This document shows positions 24,909-33,509 of a stretch of DNA of 64,000 nucleotides, in pieces. The notes beneath the pieces are model-generated. The model was not told where the DNA came from. It did not search any database and was given only the letters and a program-made list of their open reading frames with translations. Each line of letters starts with the position of its first letter. Within the stretch, counting starts at the first letter, position 1. Source of the DNA: Candidatus Kurthia intestinigallinarum. Lineage in GTDB: Bacteria > Bacillota > Bacilli > Bacillales_A > Planococcaceae. A program made the translations under genes and the position numbers. Location: the NCBI RefSeq assembly GCF_003991225.1, contig NZ_JTFC01000008.1:62001-126000 (forward strand), read 5' to 3'.

Positions 24909-25949
24909 TTATTTATTTGCCTGCATTTTAATGCGTTCGCGGAAGACAGGGTCTGTGACAACTTGGTCAAAGAAGTTGTTAACGCTCATCGATAGTTTCA
25001 TTTGTTCCTGAGGTGTTAAATTGTAAAGGAAAATGGCCATTTCTAAGCGGTTTCCAGCGTGGTCTGTCGTATAGAGAATGCCATTGACAGCTGATGCAGT
25101 AAGGCTTAGGAACTGAGCGCCATGCGCGGCTTCTTTTTTAGCCTTTGGTGCAGTTAAAAGGCCATCAAGTAAAGTCATTAAATATGAATAAATTTCTTTA
25201 CCAAATAATGTAGCATTATTTAATTTTTTCACTAATGATACATAATCTTTAGCAGAGCCTTTTGGTAAATGCTCGGCCCATGTTTTCTTCGCTGCATTTT
25301 TCTTCGCTGCATTTTTTTGCTGAGCGGATTTTGGATTTTTCAGTAGCTCTGCATGAATGGCTGTTGCTTGCTTACGGTAGTCATGTAATGTGGCGTGTTG
25401 GTCCTCTATATACAGCGCACTAGCTGTTGGATAGATGGGATCATGCTTTGTCATTTTCAGCTTGCGTAGCTGTTCATTGATTTCGGCAATACCTAGTACA
25501 TGCATTAAATATTCAGCATTCGCAAAGGAATTATATTGCAACATTCCTTTGGCAACTTCGCGAAGTGGTACGTCTTTTTTATAGCGAGCTTGCTTCATTT
25601 GTGCAATCCATTCGCGGTGTAGATCGCCTTCTAATTTAGGAATATGGAAGGCTTCGATATCATCAAATGAGACAAGTTGTTCGGCATCGATTTTTCCTTC
25701 TGCAGCCTGATGCGCATATTCAATCGCAATAATTAGATTGCTTGAATTAACAAGTGGGGCCGCTTGAAGTGGATTCACAGAGCCAATGCTTTTACCGTTG
25801 TAGTGCATCGCAAAGGATACTTTTGATGGGCTTTCTTTCGTAAATGTGAGAACGGATTCTGGTGTTAACATTTTCTTTTGCGATAGCGACATGAGCCCCA
25901 TGAGCGCAAAAAGAACGATAAACACGATTAATCCGAGAATTAATAACAT
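24909..25949 (-). CDS. Serine beta-lactamase-like protein lacking catalytic motifs
   Basis: 346 residues, membrane-anchored by one N-terminal helix (LLILGLIVFIVLFALMGL). It aligns along its length with the protein at 32369-33433 (PLVNSSNLIIAIEYAHQAAEG against PLASTVKWLVAIEFARQAAEG; GMLQYNSFANAEYL against GMIRNSSNANTDYL), but where the relative has SxxK it has NSSN, where the relative has SSN it has NSF, and the KGG box is replaced by AAHG. So it is a pseudoenzyme rather than a hydrolase, perhaps a regulator or binding protein outside the membrane. A Lys/Ala insertion (KNAAKKNAAKK) sits mid-protein. ATG at 25949 has AAGGAG 11 bases before it; a GTG at 25961 has no spacing for one. Confidence 0.8.
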   Translation of the reverse strand: MLLILGLIVFIVLFALMGLMSLSQKKMLTPESVLTFTKESPSKVSFAMHYNGKSIGSVNPLQAAPLVNSSNLIIAIEYAHQAAEGKIDAEQLVSFDDIEAFHIPKLEGDLHREWIAQMKQARYKKDVPLREVAKGMLQYNSFANAEYLMHVLGIAEINEQLRKLKMTKHDPIYPTASALYIEDQHATLHDYRKQATAIHAELLKNPKSAQQKNAAKKNAAKKTWAEHLPKGSAKDYVSLVKKLNNATLFGKEIYSYLMTLLDGLLTAPKAKKEAAHGAQFLSLTASAVNGILYTTDHAGNRLEMAIFLYNLTPQEQMKLSMSVNNFFDQVVTDPVFRERIKMQANK

Positions 25950-26032
25950 GTCATGATTCACTCCTTATGTAGACATCGATTTTATTATACCGCTCCATAC
26001 TTAAAAAAACCTCCAATAAAGGAGGCTAGTTG

Positions 26033-26608
26033 TTACCGTAATGTGTCTTGTAAATATGTGATTTCCTGCTCAGTCATCCCATGAGCCCCGTCTAACAACT
26101 TAAGTGTCGTATTTGGGAATACCGCTTCAAGTTGTTTTGTAAGTTTCATTGTATCACCAGGAAGGGCTAACGTATCCATTGCGCCGCTTGTGACAATAAT
26201 TTGAGCATTGCTACCTTCAGTAAAGGTATACGCTAAATTTGATGGATGCAATAGTACAACGCGGTCTGCAATAGCAGGCTCTTTTTCTAATAAACCTAAT
26301 ACAAAGTTTGCGCCATTTGAAAAGCCCATAAAAGTAATACGCGTTGCTTGTTCAGGTCGTAGCTGTGGCCAGTCTTTTAAAAAAGCATCGATGCGTGCAT
26401 CAAAATCAGCACGGTCAAGAGTACCAGCTTTTAATGGAGCAAAGAAACGGCGATTCGCGCCTTCATCTACATCTCCTAAAAATGATAATACATGTGCGTT
26501 CGGCTCAATATCACCTGCGATTTGCAACAGCGAATATTCATTACCTCCTGTGCCATGAAAAAGAACAATCCATTCATTCAGTGGACCTTCTATGGTAAAA
26601 TGATTCAT
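26033..26608 (-). CDS. Alpha/beta hydrolase, MhqD-like
   Basis: 191 residues, a small carboxylesterase-type alpha/beta hydrolase: oxyanion region LFHGTGGNEYSLL near 16, nucleophile elbow GFSNGA near 104-109, and the catalytic His in LLDGAHGM near the end; the acid is probably the Asp in SGAMDTLALPGD. In Bacillus mhqD is linked to mhqO in a quinone/electrophile detoxification set; here the VOC dioxygenase is divergent, 41 bp away, supporting that assignment. Start at 26608 (MNHFTIEG) fits homology and an AGGAG site. Confidence 0.8.
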   Translation of the reverse strand: MNHFTIEGPLNEWIVLFHGTGGNEYSLLQIAGDIEPNAHVLSFLGDVDEGANRRFFAPLKAGTLDRADFDARIDAFLKDWPQLRPEQATRITFMGFSNGANFVLGLLEKEPAIADRVVLLHPSNLAYTFTEGSNAQIIVTSGAMDTLALPGDTMKLTKQLEAVFPNTTLKLLDGAHGMTEQEITYLQDTLR

Positions 26609-26649
26609 AAAGAAAAAACTCCTATCAATTAAATTAAAGGAAGTGCACG

Positions 26650-27588
26650 ATGACAAGTCCAATTATTCACCACGTCTCTGTTATTAATCGAGACGTACAA
26701 CGTTCATTTGAATTTTATCATAAACTACTCGGTATGGAATTACTATTAAAAACGGTAAACCAAGATGATATGGAAATGTATCACTTATTTTACGGGGATA
26801 CGACAGGGCGACCTGGTACAGAATTCAGTGTGTTTGAAATGAAAAGCGGTCCAACAAAAGCATACGGTACGAATTCATTAGAGCGTACGATTTTTGCGGT
26901 ACCGTCCGAGGAATCACTCGTTTTCTGGGAAAAACGTCTACGCGAGCATGATGTATTTAATTGTGAAATTGAAGATTATAATGGCTCAAAAATTCTACGC
27001 TTTGAAGATTATGATGGCGTACTGCTAGGTTTAACACCTGTTAAGAAACAGGACATTTATTTCCCTCGTGAAGCAGCAGATATTCCGAAAGAGCATGCGA
27101 TTTTAGGTATTGATTCTGTACATTGTCGTGTACGCTATGCGAAAGCTTCTGTTCGTGCATTTGAAAAAATGTTTGATGTACAAGAGATAAGTCAGTTTGA
27201 AGATAATGGGTACCAAGTGACGGTACTTGGACGCGAGGATGCTTTATTTGGCCAAACGTTGCATCTTTATGAGGATCGTACACGTAATTTAGAAGAAATG
27301 GGTGTTGGTGCAATTCAACATATCGCGTTAAATGCACGTGATTATAGTGAACTTTTAGCAGTTGAAGAGCAGATTATTAATAAAAATTTCCGCTACTCAG
27401 GCATTAAAAACCGAGAATTCTTCCAATCACTTTATTATCGTGAGCCGAATAATTTATTAATCGAAGTGGCAACAGAGCAAACAGATTTCCAAAAAGTCGA
27501 CATGGATACAGCTGACTTTGCGGCAATCCCGTTATATTTGCCGCCATTTTTAGAAACTCGTCGAAGCTTTATTGAAAGCAAACTATAA
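26650..27588 (+). CDS. VOC-family ring-cleaving dioxygenase, MhqO-like
   Basis: 312 residues with two glyoxalase/VOC modules. Metal ligands expected: His in IIHHVSVINRD (residue 6-7), His in VHCRVRYAK, His in IQHIALNARD and Glu in LLIEVATE. The family (MhqA/MhqO/LinE-like) opens hydroquinone or catechol rings. Divergent from the MhqD-like hydrolase; the short shared intergenic space could hold a MarR-type operator but none was recognised. Stop is followed two bases later by repeat copy 2. Confidence 0.82.
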   Translation: MTSPIIHHVSVINRDVQRSFEFYHKLLGMELLLKTVNQDDMEMYHLFYGDTTGRPGTEFSVFEMKSGPTKAYGTNSLERTIFAVPSEESLVFWEKRLREHDVFNCEIEDYNGSKILRFEDYDGVLLGLTPVKKQDIYFPREAADIPKEHAILGIDSVHCRVRYAKASVRAFEKMFDVQEISQFEDNGYQVTVLGREDALFGQTLHLYEDRTRNLEEMGVGAIQHIALNARDYSELLAVEEQIINKNFRYSGIKNREFFQSLYYREPNNLLIEVATEQTDFQKVDMDTADFAAIPLYLPPFLETRRSFIESKL

Positions 27589-27589
27589 A

Positions 27590-27714
27590 AAGAGGCTTAA
27601 AAATAACCGCTCCTATGAGCATAAGAAAAGTCGGAATCGCGCTGTGGCGCGGTTCCGATTTTTTTGTTACGAAGGCTAAAAGGAACATGACGTGTGTTGT
27701 CCTATAATGCCTCT
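27590..27714. repeat. Dispersed hairpin repeat, copy 2
   Basis: Begins AGAGGCTTAAAAATAACCGC and ends ATAATGCCTCT; central hairpin 27626-27664 (AGTCGGAATCGCGC ... GCGCGGTTCCGATT, with compensatory C-to-T changes on both arms). Lies between convergent genes. Its right end forms the last codons and TAG stop of the lipoprotein gene. Confidence 0.85.
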
Positions 27715-28205
27715 ATTTTTTCAAAAATACTTGTATACAAAGCGGGTAAGTCATCGTCATTTTCTAGTAGGAAAGTCCATATTTCTTCCTCATTTGTTTT
27801 AGCATCTGATACGTAAAGCGTTGTATGAGAGCCATCGTTGAAGGAGTCGCTAGAGGCAGATGCATAGCTCATTCCTTTTTCAACAAATGGATAATGCCGC
27901 TTTTTCGAATCAAAGAAAATAATCGGCATATTTGCCTTATGGTAAACAGCGCTATATGTATCTTTTGAAGCCTTATCAAAGGCAAGTGGTGTAATCATCA
28001 CCGCATTGTAATTTTTTGCGATATGTGCGCTATCCTCCTTGAATTTCTCCAATGAAATTTCCTCAAATGTTACGCGGTCATTGTCATACTCAGGTATTTC
28101 ACCAATGACAGCAATTTTTAGCGGCGTCCCTTCGTAGCTCACATTCTTTTGGGAGCAGGCCGCTAGCATAATAAGGCCTAGCATAAGAATCACCATTTTT
28201 TTCAT
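27702..28205 (-). CDS. Lipoprotein of unknown function
   Basis: 167 residues with a lipoprotein signal (MKKMVILMLGLIMLAAC; lipobox LAAC, lipidated Cys17). The mature part has an alpha/beta look (PLKIAVIGEIP, YNAVMITPLAF, NMPIIFFDSK), like a compact periplasmic-binding half domain, but no family is named. The last codons (EAL and the TAG) lie inside repeat copy 2, so the original C-terminus may have been a little different. RBS GGAGGTG. Confidence 0.75.
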   Translation of the reverse strand: MKKMVILMLGLIMLAACSQKNVSYEGTPLKIAVIGEIPEYDNDRVTFEEISLEKFKEDSAHIAKNYNAVMITPLAFDKASKDTYSAVYHKANMPIIFFDSKKRHYPFVEKGMSYASASSDSFNDGSHTTLYVSDAKTNEEEIWTFLLENDDDLPALYTSIFEKIEAL

Positions 28206-28252
28206 AATATCACCTCCGTAGAAAGTGTAACATATTATAACAATTATACAAA

Positions 28253-28864
28253 TTATGTAAATAACTGTTCGTTCAATAGTTCAATTTTTCCGCGTTCATA
28301 TGTAATGTATTGAGCCTTACGCCAGGCACTTAAATTTGCAGTCACTTTTTGACGACTACAGCCGATTAGATTGGAGAGCTCCTCATGTGTCATCGGTAAT
28401 TCAACGAAAGGCCGCCCATTTTTGTAGGTAATAAATTGTTTTAAAAACCAAGCTAAGCGTTCAGGGACCTGTAAATTTGTAATGGCACGCATGAAATTTT
28501 GTGTTTCGATTAAGCGCATGGCCATCATTTCACTGAGTGGTTTCCAAAGAATCGGTCGCTGCTTTAGCAATGCCTCTAACTGTTCTTTTGAAAGCGTATA
28601 ATAATCAACTTCCGTTAAACTTACTGCATAACGAAGTCGTGTAGCAGTATGCGTCAATACCTCTGCTAAGCCATATAAATCGCCAGCTTTTCGAATGGAT
28701 AGGGTAATATCCTGACCATCTTCGGTTTCTTGACCAATTTTCACCCAGCCTGCTTTTAAATAATAAATATGTGTCGTATTTTCAGCCATTTGAAAAATAG
28801 AGCATCCTTTTGGACGCGTATTTTTTTGGCCATGTTTTTCGATGTATGTAATGACTTCTTGCAT
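28253..28864 (-). CDS. Crp/Fnr family transcription regulator
   Basis: 203 residues. An N-terminal cyclic-nucleotide-binding fold (GCSIFQMAENTTHIYYLKAG, RKAGDLYGLAEVL), a long dimer helix and a C-terminal winged helix with recognition helix in THEELSNLIGCSRQKVTANL. It lacks a cluster of N-terminal Cys as in FNR and has no obvious cAMP-type RE pair, so its signal is unknown. It is divergent from an SsuABC-like operon, and a perfect palindrome fitting this family lies between them. RBS GGGAGG. Confidence 0.88.
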   Translation of the reverse strand: MQEVITYIEKHGQKNTRPKGCSIFQMAENTTHIYYLKAGWVKIGQETEDGQDITLSIRKAGDLYGLAEVLTHTATRLRYAVSLTEVDYYTLSKEQLEALLKQRPILWKPLSEMMAMRLIETQNFMRAITNLQVPERLAWFLKQFITYKNGRPFVELPMTHEELSNLIGCSRQKVTANLSAWRKAQYITYERGKIELLNEQLFT

Positions 28865-28907
28865 AAAATCCCTCCCTACTATATTTTACCTTTCTTTTTA
28901 CAGTTTC

Positions 28908-28921
28908 GTCACCTAAGTGAC
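28908..28921. promoter_or_regulatory. Palindromic operator, probable Crp/Fnr-family site
   Basis: GTCACCTAAGTGAC is a perfect inverted repeat GTCAC-N4-GTGAC, the size and arm type bound by Crp/Fnr dimers. It lies 44 bp from the regulator start and 87 bp before the transporter operon, so it could control both. Confidence 0.6.
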
Positions 28922-29007
28922 AGAATTGTTAGAAATTTTGCTTTAGAATCAGCTATATCATACAAAACATACTAAACTAATAGGTTTTATAAGTAGGAGG
29001 TGGCACG

Positions 29008-29859
29008 ATGAATGAACCACATATCGTATTAAGCAATTTACATAAGGCATTTGACCAAAAGGGGCAGGACCCTGTTATTGCATTAGATAAAGTGAATTTA
29101 ACGATTCATAGGGGAGAGTTTTTATCTCTGCTAGGACCATCTGGTTGTGGGAAATCGACATTATTAAATATTATTGCAGGACTTGATAAACAGACATCTG
29201 GCGCTATTGAGGTTAATGGAAAGCCGATTAAAGGACCAGGGAATGACCGTATCGTTGTATTCCAAGAGTCGGGATTATTCCCTTGGATGAGTGTTCTTGA
29301 GAATGTGATGTACGGCTTGTTAATTAAAAAGGTACCAAAAAAAGAAGCAGAGGCACGTGCGATGACATGGCTTAAAAAAGTTCATTTAGCGAAATTCGCT
29401 CATGCACAGCCACATGAATTATCTGGTGGTATGAAGCAGCGTGTCGCTATTGCGCGAGCGCTTGTGATGGACCCAGAGATTTTATTAATGGATGAACCTT
29501 TTGCGGCGTTAGATGAACAAACACGTATGGTACTACATAAGGAATTAGAGTCATTATGGCGTGAAACGAAAAAGACGATTATCTTCGTTACGCATAATAT
29601 TCGCGAGGCGGTCGTTTTATCCGACCGTATTTTGTTAATGAAAACGCGTCCTGGTGGCGTGAAGCGTGAATATACGGTGCAGGCATCGAGACCGCGCCAG
29701 GCGACAGATAGTGTACTCATTGATTTAGAGGGACGCATTTTATCTGAGCTACAGCTAGAAATGGAGAAAGTGTTGAAGGAGGAATTTGGGGATGATTACG
29801 ACTTTAAGAAGGATCAGCTTCGTGGTAATACTGATAGCCATATGGGAAGCGATATCTAA
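29008..29859 (+). CDS. ABC transporter ATP-binding protein, SsuB/TauB type
   Basis: 283 residues with Walker A GPSGCGKST near 43, Q-loop VFQESGLFPW, signature LSGGMKQR near 139, Walker B ILLMDEPFAAL and switch His in FVTHNIREA. This is the nitrate/sulfonate/taurine importer class (SsuB, TauB, NrtD-like). Its 3' end overlaps the permease gene by 68 bases. RBS AGGAGGTGG. The substrate is not determined by this subunit. Confidence 0.92.
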   Translation: MNEPHIVLSNLHKAFDQKGQDPVIALDKVNLTIHRGEFLSLLGPSGCGKSTLLNIIAGLDKQTSGAIEVNGKPIKGPGNDRIVVFQESGLFPWMSVLENVMYGLLIKKVPKKEAEARAMTWLKKVHLAKFAHAQPHELSGGMKQRVAIARALVMDPEILLMDEPFAALDEQTRMVLHKELESLWRETKKTIIFVTHNIREAVVLSDRILLMKTRPGGVKREYTVQASRPRQATDSVLIDLEGRILSELQLEMEKVLKEEFGDDYDFKKDQLRGNTDSHMGSDI

Positions 29860-30577
29860 GTTTGAGCTTTTCCCAGCCTTTATGTGGCCGCCACTTATTA
29901 TACCGAATGAGCCTGGTGGCGTAACGGTAATAAAAACACTGATTAGCGGCTTAATAGATGGGCAGCTGCTAGAAGCAACAGGCCAATCACTCGGTCGGTT
30001 ACTTATCGGCTTTATTATCGCCGTCATTTTAGGCACAATTATCGGATTCTTAATCTATAAATCCGAGCTTGTTGATGATACATTAGGCTTCTTCGTATCA
30101 ACGCTCCAGTCGGTGCCAAATATCGTATGGTTCCCATTAGCTATTTTATGGTTCGGTTTAGGGGTCGAATCGGTATTATTCATTATTATTTTAGGGGCGA
30201 CATTATCGCTATCGATAACGCTTAGCACCGCCTTTAAAAGTGTGCCACCACTTAATATTCGCGTAGCGCGTACGATGGGCTCAAAAGGATTCCATTTATT
30301 CCGCACCGTTATTTTTCCAGCGAGTGTCCCACAATTCATTGCTGGTCTACGTGTTGCCTGGGCGCTTGCATGGCGTGCAGTGCTAGCAGGGGAATTACTA
30401 GGTGGTAGTGGCGGTCTAGGGACGTTGCTTGATATGGGGCGTTCGCTACAATCGATGGATTTAGTGTTTGCGATTATGATCATTATTGGTGTCATCGGCA
30501 CAATTATTGATAACTTTGTTTTTGTAAAATTAGAACGCGCTGTGTTACGTAAGCGCGGTATTCAAGTAGTGAAATAG
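29792..30577 (+). CDS. ABC transporter permease, SsuC/TauC type
   Basis: 261 residues with about six transmembrane segments (RISFVVILIAIWEAI, LLIGFIIAVILGTIIGFLI, VLFIIILGATLSLSITLS) and the EAA loop (RVARTMGSKGFHLFRTVIFP followed by ASVPQFIAGLRVAWA) that docks on the ATPase. ATG at 29792 is chosen because AAGGAGG lies nine bases upstream, inside the preceding gene; a TTG at 29786 is too close to it. Translationally coupled. Confidence 0.9.
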   Translation: MITTLRRISFVVILIAIWEAISKFELFPAFMWPPLIIPNEPGGVTVIKTLISGLIDGQLLEATGQSLGRLLIGFIIAVILGTIIGFLIYKSELVDDTLGFFVSTLQSVPNIVWFPLAILWFGLGVESVLFIIILGATLSLSITLSTAFKSVPPLNIRVARTMGSKGFHLFRTVIFPASVPQFIAGLRVAWALAWRAVLAGELLGGSGGLGTLLDMGRSLQSMDLVFAIMIIIGVIGTIIDNFVFVKLERAVLRKRGIQVVK

Positions 30578-30588
30578 GAGGAGAATCT

Positions 30589-31611
30589 ATGAAAAAGTTC
30601 AACAAATTTTGGCTATTCGCAGTCTTATCGATTGTGACGCTCGTATTAGCCGCATGTGGTAGTGAGGATAAAAAGGGTGCAGCAGAAGACAAGGATAGTG
30701 TGAAAGAGGTACGCATTGGGTACTTTCCAAATATGACGCATATCGCAACAATTGTGGCGCTTGAAAAAGGCTTCTACCAACAACAATTAGGCGATGATGT
30801 GACCATTAAAACAAATACATTTAATGATGGCTCGGCTTTTATGGAGGCGATGTCAACGGATGCGATTGATTTAGGTACAGTTGGGCCAACACCCGCACTA
30901 ACAAGCTATATGAAAACACCGAAGCATCAAATTATTTCAGGTGCCGTTAATGGTGGTGCTGTACTTGTGGTCGGCAAGGATTCAGGTATTAATTCTGTCA
31001 AAGATTTAGCAGGGAAAACGGTAGCTATTCCAACATTCGGTAGTACACAGGATATTGCATTAATGAAAGCATTAAAAGAGGCAGATTTAAAAGTGAAATC
31101 AAGTGGCGGTAACGTAAATACGGTAAAACAAGCACCAGCAGATACCGCAGCATTATTTGTACAAGAGCAAGTAGATGCAGCCGCAACACAGGAGCCTTGG
31201 GGCGTAAATATCGAGAAAAATGCGGATGCTAAATTATTATTAGGGCCAGACGAATTCGCGTGGGGGAAAGAATCAACAAATACGGTTGTCGTTGCACAAA
31301 CAGATTTTACATCTGCAAATCCTGAAACGACGAAAAAAGTGCTAAAGGCACATGCAGAAGCCGTCGATTTCATTAATGATAATCCAGAAGAAGCCATTGA
31401 TTTATTTTTAAAACATGTGAAAGATATTACAGGTAAAGAGCTATCGAAAGAAGAAGTGACAGAGTCATTCAAACGTTTAACACCAACAACGGATGTTAAT
31501 GAAAAAGTGCTTCAAGAAATGGCGACGATTTCAAAAGAAGCGGGCTATATTTCAAAAGATGATATTAAAGGCTTCGTTGATTTAAGCTACTTAAAAGAAG
31601 CAACGAAATAA
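30589..31611 (+). CDS. ABC transporter substrate-binding lipoprotein, SsuA/TauA-like
   Basis: 340 residues. Lipoprotein signal ending LAAC (Cys23), then a type-II binding protein fold of the sulfonate/nitrate class: VRIGYFPNMTHIATIVALEK, AIDLGTVGPTPAL, ISGAVNGGAVLVVGKDSGI, VAIPTFGSTQDIALMKAL, QEPWGVNIEK. Relatives bind aliphatic sulfonates, taurine, nitrate or thiamine precursors; the ligand here is unknown. Gene order ATPase-permease-binding protein and an adjacent Crp/Fnr regulator are the only context. The region just after its stop is invaded by an IS3 remnant. Confidence 0.88.
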   Translation: MKKFNKFWLFAVLSIVTLVLAACGSEDKKGAAEDKDSVKEVRIGYFPNMTHIATIVALEKGFYQQQLGDDVTIKTNTFNDGSAFMEAMSTDAIDLGTVGPTPALTSYMKTPKHQIISGAVNGGAVLVVGKDSGINSVKDLAGKTVAIPTFGSTQDIALMKALKEADLKVKSSGGNVNTVKQAPADTAALFVQEQVDAAATQEPWGVNIEKNADAKLLLGPDEFAWGKESTNTVVVAQTDFTSANPETTKKVLKAHAEAVDFINDNPEEAIDLFLKHVKDITGKELSKEEVTESFKRLTPTTDVNEKVLQEMATISKEAGYISKDDIKGFVDLSYLKEATK

Positions 31612-31819
31612 TATGAAAAAAGGAATCGCGATTAGGAACTGACCTAAAAATCTGAGACAATATAAAAAGAAAAAGACACGTTCAAGGGTATACAATCTTT
31701 GGAGGTGTTTTTTGATGGAAAAAAAACAAACGTATTCATACGAAACAAAAAGGAAAGCCACTCGAGATAAAGTTGGCAAATGTTTCAGTGAATAAAATGA
31801 TACGCAGATTTATCAATGG

Positions 31820-32212
31820 GTGAAGTGGTATCAAGACGGAGAGGTGCATCGATTACAACAGCCTCTTGGAAAACAATACAGCTATGGAAAAGGACCATTT
31901 CAAGAAGATTTAGATGAAGGGATAGCGCATAACAATCCGCAAGCAGTCAAAGAAAAAGGCGTTATCATGAGCATGTCTCGCAAAGGCATGCCCGCTGATA
32001 ACGCCATCATTGAAACGTTCCACGCCAGTCTAAAGTACGAAACGTTTTATCTTGAAGGGCTTTTGAGAACAACAAATGACCTTGTCGTTCAAACCGTTCA
32101 AGCATACATCAACTATTATAATAATACTCGAATTTTAGCAAAGTTAAACCACCTTTCTCCAGTTGAATACCGGAAAAAGGTGGCAAAACAAGAATTTGAC
32201 GGCGACTCCTAG
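31820..32212 (+). pseudogene. IS3-family transposase (OrfB) C-terminal remnant
   Basis: 130 codons. The piece DNAIIETFHASLKYE carries the last catalytic Glu region of the rve integrase core, followed by the usual end YINYYNNTRILAKLNHLSPV and EYRKK. The N-terminal HTH and first two Asp residues are lost; the junction near NPQAVKEKGVIMSMSRKG joins distant parts of the gene. Not functional. Confidence 0.85.
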
Positions 32213-32306
32213 GGGAGCCCCTAGCATGAGTGGAAGACCCCGCAGTGAGCTTGCGAGCGAGGCGGCTTCCGCCATGCCCCAGGAAAGCGTCCGTCAAATT
32301 CAGCTG
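32194..32306. repeat. G+C-rich imperfect palindrome inside the IS3 remnant, copy A
   Basis: Begins AATTTGACGGCGACTCC and ends GGAAAGCGTCCGTCAAATT; the two ends are inverted copies of each other. Much more G+C-rich than the surrounding DNA. The same segment recurs at 61186-61306 in the other IS3 remnant, in the same position relative to the transposase end and the right inverted repeat. Confidence 0.8.
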
Positions 32307-32368
32307 AAAGAATGTGTCTTTTTCTTTGTCTCACTTTCATGGGTCAGTTCCTCAGCGTGTCCTTCTTT

Positions 32369-33433
32369 TTATTTCAATTCATCACGCACATACTCACGGA
32401 AGCGTGCATCGGTAACGAATTTACCGATGAAGCGGTGAATGGTGCGTTGTAATTTACGTTGTTCTTTTAATGAGTCCGTATTAGCGAAAAAGGCTAATTG
32501 CATTGTTGTGCCATTGACCTTAGTTGCATACATCGCCATTGTCAGTACCCATGCAGTAGAGCCACCTTTTTCAGCGTATTGTTTATAGCGGCGCGGATTA
32601 ACCTTTGCTGTATCAACGATAGGGTCTAATACATCGTAAAAAGCATCGTTGAAAATAGCACGGGTATTTAATTGCTCCATTAATTTTACATAGTCTGCTG
32701 TAGATGCTTTTGGCAGGCGATCTGACCACACACGCTGTACATCGAGTGGTAAATAACTCAGTAATTCTTTGCGCTGTTCAGCAGAGAGTTGAGTATTCTT
32801 TAGTGTTTCATGGGCTTCTAGAATCCCCGCTTCATATGTGGCTGCATCCATTTGACGCAGTACCTCAGCACCTTGCTCAGGCTTTAATTGATGTGCCTTC
32901 ATATACATATAAGGAAAATACTGCGATGCAGAGAGCGGATACAACGCCGTTTGGTGAGTGAGTCCCATTTTCTTTGCACATGCATTAATATTATCTAAGC
33001 CAAGAAGCTCGATTAAATAATCTGTATTTGCATTCGAGCTATTGCGTATCATGCCTTTTGCGACATCTTCTAATGATACGACTACACCTTCTAGCTGTGA
33101 TAGCCAGGCGGAATGCGCGCCGCCATCAAGCTGAGGTAAGTAATAATGCTCCATTGCCGTGACAGGAATTTCTTTTTTCGGATTGATCGTGCCTTCCGCA
33201 GCTTGACGTGCAAACTCTATTGCAACAAGCCATTTTACCGTACTTGCAAGGGGCATTTGCTGTGTCTCATTGACGCGAACCCATTCTTTATCCTCGAATT
33301 GGATGCGAAGAGATACAGTGCCGTTGTCGCGATGGTTTTTAATATAGTTGACTAAATAACGCGGGCTTGGACCACGCATTAATAAGACAGCGACAAAGAC
33401 AGAAAAAATGATAATTGCGATACCGATTGCCAT
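32369..33433 (-). CDS. Membrane-anchored serine hydrolase, class A beta-lactamase-like
   Basis: 354 residues. One N-terminal membrane helix (MAIGIAIIIFSVFVAVLLM) and an extracellular beta-lactamase/DD-peptidase-like domain with all three motifs: SxxK as Ser64-Thr-Val-Lys67 in PLASTVKWL, SxN as SSN in RNSSNANTDYL, and KGG in AEKGGSTAW. Class A enzymes usually have a Glu in an omega loop that is not obvious here, so a peptidase or esterase role is as likely as drug hydrolysis. Start at 33433 has AAGGAG nine bases before it; an ATG six codons upstream does not. Paralogue of the protein at 24909. Confidence 0.82.
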   Translation of the reverse strand: MAIGIAIIIFSVFVAVLLMRGPSPRYLVNYIKNHRDNGTVSLRIQFEDKEWVRVNETQQMPLASTVKWLVAIEFARQAAEGTINPKKEIPVTAMEHYYLPQLDGGAHSAWLSQLEGVVVSLEDVAKGMIRNSSNANTDYLIELLGLDNINACAKKMGLTHQTALYPLSASQYFPYMYMKAHQLKPEQGAEVLRQMDAATYEAGILEAHETLKNTQLSAEQRKELLSYLPLDVQRVWSDRLPKASTADYVKLMEQLNTRAIFNDAFYDVLDPIVDTAKVNPRRYKQYAEKGGSTAWVLTMAMYATKVNGTTMQLAFFANTDSLKEQRKLQRTIHRFIGKFVTDARFREYVRDELK

Positions 33434-33509
33434 AACTTTCAGCTCCTTCATACCTCTATTATACGGGAAAAGAGCTAAATAGTTCCATAAAAGCTATGAC
33501 AACTCTGAA

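Larger units (their letters stand above)
31634..32352 (+). mobile_element. IS3-family insertion sequence remnant
   Basis: Ends match as inverted repeats: AGGAACTGACC at 31634 and GGTCAGTTCCT ending 32352; both sides continue into (T)GAGACAA. Inside are a start of OrfA (MEKKQTYSYETKRKATRD, from 31715, stopping after about 25 codons) and the 3' part of OrfB. About half of a normal IS3 element is missing. It sits directly after the binding-protein gene, next to half of a GGAATCGCGATT hairpin that may have been its terminator. It also carries a G+C-rich palindromic segment (32194-32306). Confidence 0.85.

Noticed and set aside
32163-32438. Forward open frame through the G+C-rich palindrome
   Set aside because: Frame is open because of base composition; it runs into a convergent gene and lacks a ribosome site.
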